A DNA stretch of 64,000 nt, taken from positions 1 to 64,000 of the forward strand of contig JAQCFW010000002.1 of NCBI GenBank assembly GCA_027619225.1, given 5' to 3'. Made by a program: the position numbers and the translations under genes. The notes under the pieces are model-generated. The model saw only the letters and a program-made list of their open reading frames with translations. It made no database searches and had not been told where the DNA came from. Positions within the stretch are counted from its first letter, which is position 1. Each line of letters starts with the position of its first letter. Source of the DNA: Bacteroidota bacterium. GTDB lineage: Bacteria; Bacteroidota; Bacteroidia; Flavobacteriales_D; Sanyastnellaceae. Shown piece after piece: positions 35,827-42,932 of the stretch.

Positions 35827-36303
35827 TTATAATATACCATTTTTAACACACACACTTAGAAACGTAAGTACACAAGACCAAGCAACAAAAGATAAGATTA
35901 AATACAAAACAGCATTCGGTTTGTTACTGAAATATTTAGCTCCTAACAAAGCGGATATGGGAACAGAAAATAAAGCTGATGTAATCAGCAGTCCAGTAAA
36001 GCCATACTTTTCCTTATACTTGATAAACTTTCTTCGACCAGGGGTGACAACAGCCTTTCTTTTTTTGTTGGAAAAAAACGTCGATTTTGATTTTAAGTAT
36101 GACCACCAAGAAAATATTGTTTTTCCCGAGTAATAAAATAGCATGACCCCAACAAATGCTCCAGAGAAAGTGACGAGAAGTATTTCCCAAGGCTCATAAC
36201 CTGCTGCAGTCATAAGAGAAGGGGTAATAACGAATTTAAGAATGGACATCGCAAGCCAACTAAAGAAAGTTGCTAAGCCCGTTAAAATATCTTGATCAAA
36301 CAT
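35827..36303 (-). CDS. Small integral membrane protein, unknown function
   Basis: A 158-residue protein with about four hydrophobic segments: LATFFSWLAMSILKFVI, ILLVTFSGAFVGVMLFYYSG, GLLITSALFSVPISALLGAK and AVLYLILSFVAWSCVLTFL. A basic cytoplasmic loop (SKSTFFSNKKRKAVVTPGRR) separates the halves. The fold pattern recalls DedA/VTT or small-multidrug-like proteins but no diagnostic motif is present. I chose the ATG at 36303, one base after the upp stop, over a start at 36348 that would overlap upp by 44 bases. Membership of the wecB-upp-yjjG operon is clear. Confidence 0.75.
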   Translation of the reverse strand: MFDQDILTGLATFFSWLAMSILKFVITPSLMTAAGYEPWEILLVTFSGAFVGVMLFYYSGKTIFSWWSYLKSKSTFFSNKKRKAVVTPGRRKFIKYKEKYGFTGLLITSALFSVPISALLGAKYFSNKPNAVLYLILSFVAWSCVLTFLSVCVKNGIL

Positions 36304-36304
36304 C

Positions 36305-36970
36305 TTAAGATCTAGATTTAGAACCGTAAGAAAGATCTCCAGCATCACCTAAGCCAGGCACTATATATCCATTCTCATCTAACCCTTCGTCTATGGCTCC
36401 TATCCAAAACACGGTACCCTCAGGGAGGTGTTTTTGAGCATATTCAACACCCTCCGGACTCGCAATTGCAGTTATCACATGAAGCTGACTCGGCACACCA
36501 TCTATACAGAGAGCTTCATAAGCAGATACCATAGAGGCTCCAGTTGCAAGCATTGGATCAACGAGAACAAGGATTCTATCCTTACAAGAGGGAGCTCCTA
36601 TGTACTCAATCTCTATATCGAAACCTCCTTGATCGTTGTGTTTTCTATAGGCTGAAACAAACGCACAATCTGCCTGATCCCACACTTCTAAAACCCCAGC
36701 GTGCATAGGCAACCCAGCACGCATAACAGTTGCTAAAACGGGCTGTTCTTTTATCACATTACATTTCGCAACCCCCAATCCCGTCTTGACTTCTATTTCT
36801 ATCATAGGCCAAACTTCAGCCATAGCATTCCCTAAAAGCCAACCCAATCGTTGCAGGTTATGGCGAAAGGCACCGCGGTGACTTTGCGCGATCTCATGAC
36901 GCAAACTAAAGAGAAGGGATCCAGCCATACCCGGTTTCTTGCTGAAATCGTGAATCAATTTTTCATTCAT
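36305..36970 (-). CDS. upp: Uracil phosphoribosyltransferase
   Basis: A 221-residue PRTase that makes UMP from uracil and PRPP. The PRPP-binding loop VDPMLATGASM (about 137-147) and the uracil-binding ending GLGDAGDLSYG are diagnostic; VMRAGLPMHAGVL (about 83-95) is also typical. It lies 4 bases after the deacetylase gene. A minus-strand TACCTTAG at 36975-36982, which includes the preceding stop codon, could act as a weak internal -7 element. Confidence 0.93.
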   Translation of the reverse strand: MNEKLIHDFSKKPGMAGSLLFSLRHEIAQSHRGAFRHNLQRLGWLLGNAMAEVWPMIEIEVKTGLGVAKCNVIKEQPVLATVMRAGLPMHAGVLEVWDQADCAFVSAYRKHNDQGGFDIEIEYIGAPSCKDRILVLVDPMLATGASMVSAYEALCIDGVPSQLHVITAIASPEGVEYAQKHLPEGTVFWIGAIDEGLDENGYIVPGLGDAGDLSYGSKSRS

Positions 36971-36974
36971 ACCC

Positions 36975-38276
36975 CTAAGGTACGCACCTTAAGACTACTT
37001 CCTTGTAAAGACTTTGCCAACCTTCCCAAATTCCATGATCTGAAACCGAAGTATTGTGCCAAATTGTGACCATCACCCCCCCCACTTCTCTAACACTGTC
37101 GGACAACTGAGATACTTTATTCAATGCTTCTGAAGTATCTAACTGTAAGTACGATTTTAATGTAGAATCCATCACCGCAAATGGATGAATTATAAGATCT
37201 AAAGGTTGTTCATTCACCAGGTCATAAGCTGGGTAAGGCTTACTCATTCCTGATCTAAACCCCACCTGGTCAGCATACCCCATTGAGTAATCATGTTTAA
37301 TGCCGGCATCCACAAATTGTTTCCACGATGATTGCTCACCCAGTAAAAAATGAGTTCTTACAATTTCAGTCTTGTTACCACCTTCAATCCCATTATTCTC
37401 AAAAGTCTTTTTTTCCTTATCGAATTTTATTAAAGAAGAGGAAGCAGCATAACTCGGATGCCATGAAACCAAAGATGATTTTACAAGGTGTGAAATCAAG
37501 CTGTCTAAAACTACCTTGTGGACAGGAAGATCGTGCGGTCTTTTATATTCTGCATAAAGAATAAAAAACCTGGTTTGAAGTTTCACCTTCTGATGAATTT
37601 TAATGACCCAATCATACGTAAAATACGGATCCACACCTCCCATGAATACATCTATTCTATTTCGCAAAGATCTCCACCTAAAAAACACAATATCTCTGAT
37701 GGCGGCAAATGCATTGTGACATACTCCCCTACCTTTAAAAGCGTATGCTATATCTATATCTATGGTGGGCTCGAAGGTATAGTCTGTCGCATATAGCTCT
37801 TTAGGAATCTTTAACTCCGCAGCTAGTGCATGCGCAAGATTCTCTACCAACGGGGTTTTAAGCATTTTGTGCGTGTAAGCAGCGCTTACAGCGCCCCTAA
37901 ACCTTCCATGCTCATCTCTGAATTTAGTGTTTTTTTCTCCTTGTGATTGTAATTCTTCCCATCTAACACAACAAAAAAACACAGATGCCAAAGGATCAAA
38001 TTGGAGATCCGTCATCCCTAAAACTTCACAGGGATAATTAAACCTTCCCCACTCAGACCAATTAACACCTGAAGAAAAAGCATTTTCATCATCTTCCAAA
38101 CTAATCGCATGCAAAGGACATGAAATAGATGACCCACAAAAAGATATGGTTAAAGCGTCAGTCTTTGAAGTACAGTCCCATTCTACTTCCATGCCTAAGC
38201 ACACATTGAAAAGAATATGAGCCGAGTATTTCATCCTTTGCGTTGGCGACGTGTATGTCAAGATGATTTTACTCAT
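36975..38276 (-). CDS. Polysaccharide deacetylase-like protein
   Basis: A 433-residue protein of the Bacteroidota group annotated as polysaccharide deacetylase with an N-terminal DUF7033-like domain. The NodB-like domain begins with EPTIDIDIAYAFKGRG (about 168-183, the Asp-x-Asp of motif 1), and includes GFRSGMSKPYPAYDL (about 346) and LIIHPFAVMDSTL (about 366). The ending VTIWHNTSVSD is also typical. No signal peptide is seen. It follows wecB by 11 bases, so it may act on an amino-sugar-containing glycan, an inference from context. Confidence 0.85.
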   Translation of the reverse strand: MSKIILTYTSPTQRMKYSAHILFNVCLGMEVEWDCTSKTDALTISFCGSSISCPLHAISLEDDENAFSSGVNWSEWGRFNYPCEVLGMTDLQFDPLASVFFCCVRWEELQSQGEKNTKFRDEHGRFRGAVSAAYTHKMLKTPLVENLAHALAAELKIPKELYATDYTFEPTIDIDIAYAFKGRGVCHNAFAAIRDIVFFRWRSLRNRIDVFMGGVDPYFTYDWVIKIHQKVKLQTRFFILYAEYKRPHDLPVHKVVLDSLISHLVKSSLVSWHPSYAASSSLIKFDKEKKTFENNGIEGGNKTEIVRTHFLLGEQSSWKQFVDAGIKHDYSMGYADQVGFRSGMSKPYPAYDLVNEQPLDLIIHPFAVMDSTLKSYLQLDTSEALNKVSQLSDSVREVGGVMVTIWHNTSVSDHGIWEGWQSLYKEVVLRCVP

Positions 38277-38287
38277 AAGTAGAACAA

Positions 38288-39364
38288 TTATAAGCTTGAA
38301 AAACGCTTAGAAATTTCCTTCAAGATATGAACCGAAGCATTACCATCTCCATAAAGGTTATCTGAAGTGTCAATAATTTGACTGTGTTTAGATGTTGCTA
38401 ACTCCATTAAATCTGAAGGTTCTGGACATAGAACAGAATGTCCAGATTCGAGAAGTTCTACCCACTCCGTATTGTGACGAATTACCACAGACGCAGTACC
38501 ACAGCTATAAGACTCCTTTTGTACACCCCCTGAATCAGTAATAACGAGTGAGGATGATTTAATTAATTTCAGCAATTCAATATAACCAACAGGTTTTATA
38601 GCTTTAATCCTCTGATTCATCAAGATCGATTTGAAATCTTTGCCGAAAATTTTAATCAATCCTTTCTCAGTTCTGGGATGAACCGGAAATACAGCTGAAA
38701 TTCTATTGTCTAAACAAAATTCACCAACAGCATCTATCCAACTATGTAGCCTTTCTGGGGAGTCAACATTTGAAGGTCTATGCATCGTCACAAGAATCGA
38801 GGATGTTTTTATACAATGAAGATCTTTTGTGAAGTGTAGCGCATTGTCATGCATAATATCTCCAGACAATAGTGAATGAAACAAGCCTTCACTTTCGAGA
38901 TTAGCGATAGCCGTTCTTGTTGGAGCCACAAGAAGGGTTGACAGCTTGTCCGTTTCTATTCGATTAATCTCTTCAGGCATAGCCAAATCAAAAGACCTTA
39001 GACCTGCTTCAATATGAATCAATGGAATCCTTAACTCGTGAGCAACTTGTGCCCCAGCTAAAGTCGAATCTGTATCTCCATAAACAAGAACAACATCAGG
39101 GCTTGAAGTCTCTAAAGCCTCCTTAATCCCCTTTCTCATTTCAACCATTCTCTCAGACCTGTCACTTGTAATAAGTTTGAGTGAAAATGTAGGTTTAGGG
39201 ATGTTTAATTCCTCAAAGAAAATATCTGAAAGCAAAGGGTCGTAGTGCTGACCTGTGTGAAGTATGGTTTGGTTCCAAAATGGAGAATCTGCGATAGCCC
39301 TAGTCATAGCAGCCGCTTTAATAAATTGGGGGCGAGCCCCTATTATTGTAAATATTTGTGCCAT
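38288..39364 (-). CDS. wecB: UDP-N-acetylglucosamine 2-epimerase (non-hydrolysing)
   Basis: A 358-residue GT-B-fold epimerase that interconverts UDP-GlcNAc and UDP-ManNAc for surface polysaccharides. GARPQFIKAAAM (about 8-19), YGDTDSTLAGA (about 94-104), HIEAGLRSFDLAMPEE (about 116-131), HRPSNVDSPE and DSGGVQKESYSCG (about 278) are all present. It starts directly after the radC stop with no gap. No glycosyltransferase is adjacent; the deacetylase-like protein follows. Confidence 0.93.
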   Translation of the reverse strand: MAQIFTIIGARPQFIKAAAMTRAIADSPFWNQTILHTGQHYDPLLSDIFFEELNIPKPTFSLKLITSDRSERMVEMRKGIKEALETSSPDVVLVYGDTDSTLAGAQVAHELRIPLIHIEAGLRSFDLAMPEEINRIETDKLSTLLVAPTRTAIANLESEGLFHSLLSGDIMHDNALHFTKDLHCIKTSSILVTMHRPSNVDSPERLHSWIDAVGEFCLDNRISAVFPVHPRTEKGLIKIFGKDFKSILMNQRIKAIKPVGYIELLKLIKSSSLVITDSGGVQKESYSCGTASVVIRHNTEWVELLESGHSVLCPEPSDLMELATSKHSQIIDTSDNLYGDGNASVHILKEISKRFSSL

Positions 39365-40039
39365 TTATAAAAATCCTTCATCGGCAAAGCTAACAAAGTC
39401 TTTGTCGGCAATTATAATATGGTCAACAACAGGTAAATCTAAGAAACCCCCAGCTTTACAAAGGTTTCTAGTAAGAGTACGATCCGATACACTTGGTTTA
39501 CAGTTTCCCGAAGGGTGGTTATGTACCAAAACTATAGCAGATGCGCGTAAAGCTAAAGCGCGCCCAAAGATCAACTTCGGATCGGCTACAGTCCCAGACA
39601 ACCCTCCCGAAGAAATTTTAATTTCAGCAAGCACATGGTTTGATCTTTTCAAAAGTAAAATCCAGAACTCTTCGTGCTGAAGATCTGAAAGTCTATCAGA
39701 AAATCTATTAAAAACATCTCTGGATGAGACAATTACATGTGATTTTCCCAGAGCGCTAAAAGTTCGCCTTCGTCCTAATTCCATAGCTACTGAAAGCACC
39801 AATGAGATTTGTTTCCCTACTCCATGAACTTGCTCGTAGCCTTCAGGAAGAAGTTTACCTAATGCATACAGATCTCCTCCAGTCAATTTTAATAAATCTT
39901 CAGCTACTAAAACAGAAGATTTCACGCTCTTACATTGCCCTATCAATAAAGAAATGAGCTCAATGTTATTTAATGAACTCGTTCCATTGATTTGAATTCT
40001 GTCTTCTAGATTGCTGTTTACTATAGCCGTATAATTCAT
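39365..40039 (-). CDS. radC: RadC family JAB/MPN protein
   Basis: A 224-residue protein. The N-terminal half contains a helix-hairpin-helix-like segment (LPEGYEQVHGVGKQISLVL). The C-terminal JAB1/MPN domain carries the JAMM-like metal motif HNHPSGNCKPSVSD (about 175-188) with Glu in AEIKISSGG. The name comes from an old repair mutant; the biochemical role is unsettled. It is first in the radC-wecB-deacetylase-upp run, downstream of the rpsT terminator. Confidence 0.9.
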   Translation of the reverse strand: MNYTAIVNSNLEDRIQINGTSSLNNIELISLLIGQCKSVKSSVLVAEDLLKLTGGDLYALGKLLPEGYEQVHGVGKQISLVLSVAMELGRRRTFSALGKSHVIVSSRDVFNRFSDRLSDLQHEEFWILLLKRSNHVLAEIKISSGGLSGTVADPKLIFGRALALRASAIVLVHNHPSGNCKPSVSDRTLTRNLCKAGGFLDLPVVDHIIIADKDFVSFADEGFL

Positions 40040-40057
40040 TATTCCCTAAAAATTATC

Positions 40058-40089
40058 AAAAAAAACCCCCCGACGAATGTCGAGAGGTT
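40058..40089 (-). terminator. Rho-independent terminator of rpsT
   Basis: On the minus strand AACCTCTCGAC and GTCGGGGGGTT pair over 11 bp (including two G-T pairs) around an ATTC loop and are followed by a T tract of eight. It separates rpsT from radC. Confidence 0.85.
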
Positions 40090-40110
40090 AAATATCATAA
40101 TTCTTTAGAC

Positions 40111-40365
40111 TTATTTTAGAGCCAATGTGTGTGCGGCTATACTGGCTTTAAGGTTGGAAGCTTTATTCTTATGAATAATGTTATTCTTAGATAACTTATC
40201 CAACATAGATGAAACCTTAGGTAACATTTCTGTAACCTCTTTCAAATCTGTCGATTCACGTAGTTTACGTAATGCGTTACGAGTTGTCTTGTGCTGGTAA
40301 CGATTGCGATCGCGTTTCTTCTCATCTGAACGAACGCGCTTTAATGCTGACTTGTGGTTTGCCAT
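40111..40365 (-). CDS. rpsT: 30S ribosomal protein S20
   Basis: An 84-residue very basic protein matching bacterial S20, which binds 16S rRNA near the subunit base. It starts MANHKSALKRVRSDEKKRDRN and contains KNIIHKNKASNLKA, the conserved S20 C-terminal segment. It is monocistronic, with a good promoter (TTG-N19-TATATTTG) and its own terminator. Confidence 0.96.
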   Translation of the reverse strand: MANHKSALKRVRSDEKKRDRNRYQHKTTRNALRKLRESTDLKEVTEMLPKVSSMLDKLSKNNIIHKNKASNLKASIAAHTLALK

Positions 40366-40391
40366 CTTTTTCCTTTAAAATATCAGGGGTG

Positions 40392-40421
40392 CAAATATAG
40401 TAAGGATTCAAACTCATACAA
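40392..40421 (-). promoter_or_regulatory. rpsT promoter
   Basis: Minus strand: TTG (40419-40421), a 19-base spacer, then TATATTTG (40392-40399), matching the Bacteroidota TTG-N17-23-TAnnTTTG arrangement. The leader to rpsT would be about 22 bases. Confidence 0.6.
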
Positions 40422-40435
40422 CATGAAAAGGAAAA

Positions 40436-42913
40436 TTAATTACAAAGAGTTCCAAAGGCTGAAAGAATGAGTAACAAATCCCCAACTGCAACGATTCCAT
40501 CACCATCTAAATCCTCTGGACAAACACCACCTATAGAGCCATCTGGCAAGCAAAAGCTCGACTCTTGATCCCAATAAGTACCCGGTCCACAATAGCCTGG
40601 ATCTCCACATACATTACATAAAGAAAAACAATGTATAGGCACTTCAAATATCGCTGGATCTACAATAAAAAATCTATTGTAACCACCTAACCCATTATTA
40701 GCACCACAAGTTGCAGGGACTGTTTCTTCTGCTCCCCAAGCATCTCCATTAATGAATTTATAATCTACCTGAGTACCTACAACAGCAATCACATCAACTG
40801 AATACGTCCCATCAGATTCTAAGGTAAGGGGTGTAGATGAAGGAACCCAGTTCTGAAATGACCCAGCAATGTGAGGGCCTGAAGAAGTTGGAGCCAGTTC
40901 GCCCAGATCAAGATGGAGAGTAGTAATGTATTGGCAAGTGCCGTTGTCGAACTCTGCTACAGGATCATAGTTCACAGCATTGGAATCCATACACCCTGAA
41001 CTAGTGAGGATGGGGAAAAATCCGTTGGTATCAGGTGTGGGGAGTGGGGTATCTATGTAAAGGTGCCATTCACCAGGTTCAATATATAATGAAGTGGCTA
41101 CGTCATTAACAGAATAACTCATTCCGGAAAAATAATCATACCAAGTCCCTGTGTATGGAAAACCAGGTATCATCTCGAGGGGAACTACATCGAAATTACC
41201 AATGAGTACAGCATTTTGATCTGGAGAATAAAGATGTATGATTTTTCCTGTTCCACTGCAATCAAGGTTGTAATCAGATGTCGTAAATACCGATTGCTCT
41301 TGCTTAAGGTGAGCTAAAGCGGAGATGGTTTTTGCAAGGGAAAGCCTCTCAGGAACCTCTAAATCCGACCATCGATCAGGTTTTTCAGACAGCTTACAAT
41401 CTTCTGAAGATGTTCCATCACCACAATCAAAAATACTTACGTCGTATCCCAATTCTGCCCATTGCCAAATCATTTTAGGTCCTGGAATAGCAAGCAAAAA
41501 GGCATTGGTCATTTTAAGCCTGTCCATAGCAGTACTGAACTCCTTCGTATCGTAGGTGCCTGAAGCATTGCCGTAAAGTTGTAAATCATATGCGAGGCGC
41601 TCCTCGTCATGGGACTCCATATAGGTGATGAGGTTGGGATAATTGTACCCGCGATTCTGCCATGAACCATAGTTAAAATCACCACTATAGCCCATCGAAC
41701 TTTGAGAGAAACCATAGGTCATCTTACCCCAAATCATGAATCCTCCATCAGCCAATGATTTCTCCTCATCATTGTTTCCAAGATGTTCTAAGATCATATA
41801 CGTACCTGGGTGATTCGACTGAATATCGTTGTAATAATCAAATAAAATATCAATTCGGCTCTGATCGTATTGATTCCATAAATTTACATTACTCCCACTA
41901 TCTACTTGGGTTAGACCTTTACTCAAATCCACTCGATATCCATCTATGTGGTATTCTGAAAGCCAAAAATCAAAGACCCTCTTCCAATACTCCCTCACCC
42001 ATCCATCTTCATGATTGAAATCGTAACCAGGGCTGAATGGATGCATTGCGTAGCTATTAAACCAAGGATTCTCTTCTGAAACAATTCCGTTTTCATCTTG
42101 ATACAATCTCACAAGAGGATCTGTCCCGAAGCTGTGGTTGGGAACTACATCTAAAATGACTGCTATTCCTTTTGCGTGACATCTATTTACAAACTCCTTA
42201 AGCTTCGACTTCGGTCCGTAATATTTATCCGGGGCAAATCTAAAATTGGGGTTATAACCCCAACTGGAATTTCCTTCGAACTCACTTACAGGCATAAGTT
42301 CAATAGCATTGAAACCCATATACTCAAGATAATCAAGCCTGTTTATTAAATCTTGATACACAGAACCCGAATCAAAATCTCTAACGAGACATTCATAAAT
42401 AACCAACTTATCCTGAGATGGCTTCTGAAAGTCATAATCAGTCCAAAGAAAATATGGATTGTCAGTTCTAAATGTGCTAATGGGGACAGAGGCAATACCT
42501 GTAGGATACTGAGGCATTCCAGGGAAATTTCCTTGTGGAATGTATCCATCGTTCCATGGATCTAAAATGAGTTCAGAATATGGATCACCTATCTCGAGCA
42601 CGCCTTCAACTAAGAAGAAATATCTGTAATATGTACCCGGATTCAGGTCATTGATTTGTAACCAATGGCTGTTACCATCCGTTGAAATCTTCATCAAACT
42701 AGTTGCACTTTCCGAAAAGGAATTAAAATCACCTTTAAGATGAACATATTGCTTACTCGGTGATCGAAGCTGAATGATAACAGAAGTACCGGACAAGATG
42801 TTTACTCCGTCAAGAGTTCCTGATGGGGGATCAGAAACGATGGGCGTTTGGGCTGTGGCAGTTAACTCCAAACACAAAATCGCAAAAGCTATAACCAGAG
42901 AAAGTGTCCTCAT
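40436..42913 (-). CDS. Secreted GH13 alpha-amylase-like hydrolase with dockerin-like end
   Basis: An 825-residue secreted protein; ATG 42913 gives a proper signal peptide (MRTLSLVIAFAILCLELTAT then AQ), while a start at 42931 adds six residues. A CBM48-like N-terminal domain precedes a GH13 (beta/alpha)8 domain. Its catalytic set is visible: the nucleophile Asp in DGYRVDLSKG, the acid Glu in MILEHLGNN and the transition-state Asp in MESHDEERL; DVVPNHSFG is region I. After a C-terminal beta domain come a GCMDSNAVNYDP Cys-repeat, a starch-binding-like beta domain and a final dockerin-like module (CPEDLDGDGIVAVGDLLLI). There is no T9SS domain. It is divergent from the GH2 gene. Confidence 0.9.
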   Translation of the reverse strand: MRTLSLVIAFAILCLELTATAQTPIVSDPPSGTLDGVNILSGTSVIIQLRSPSKQYVHLKGDFNSFSESATSLMKISTDGNSHWLQINDLNPGTYYRYFFLVEGVLEIGDPYSELILDPWNDGYIPQGNFPGMPQYPTGIASVPISTFRTDNPYFLWTDYDFQKPSQDKLVIYECLVRDFDSGSVYQDLINRLDYLEYMGFNAIELMPVSEFEGNSSWGYNPNFRFAPDKYYGPKSKLKEFVNRCHAKGIAVILDVVPNHSFGTDPLVRLYQDENGIVSEENPWFNSYAMHPFSPGYDFNHEDGWVREYWKRVFDFWLSEYHIDGYRVDLSKGLTQVDSGSNVNLWNQYDQSRIDILFDYYNDIQSNHPGTYMILEHLGNNDEEKSLADGGFMIWGKMTYGFSQSSMGYSGDFNYGSWQNRGYNYPNLITYMESHDEERLAYDLQLYGNASGTYDTKEFSTAMDRLKMTNAFLLAIPGPKMIWQWAELGYDVSIFDCGDGTSSEDCKLSEKPDRWSDLEVPERLSLAKTISALAHLKQEQSVFTTSDYNLDCSGTGKIIHLYSPDQNAVLIGNFDVVPLEMIPGFPYTGTWYDYFSGMSYSVNDVATSLYIEPGEWHLYIDTPLPTPDTNGFFPILTSSGCMDSNAVNYDPVAEFDNGTCQYITTLHLDLGELAPTSSGPHIAGSFQNWVPSSTPLTLESDGTYSVDVIAVVGTQVDYKFINGDAWGAEETVPATCGANNGLGGYNRFFIVDPAIFEVPIHCFSLCNVCGDPGYCGPGTYWDQESSFCLPDGSIGGVCPEDLDGDGIVAVGDLLLILSAFGTLCN

Positions 42914-42917
42914 TACA

Positions 42918-42925
42918 CTAAGATA
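42918..42925 (-). promoter_or_regulatory. Candidate -7 element of the amylase gene
   Basis: Minus-strand TATCTTAG fits TAnnTTnG and ends 4 bases before the chosen amylase start, which would make the mRNA nearly leaderless. Confidence 0.35.
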
Positions 42926-42932
42926 CGGCAAG

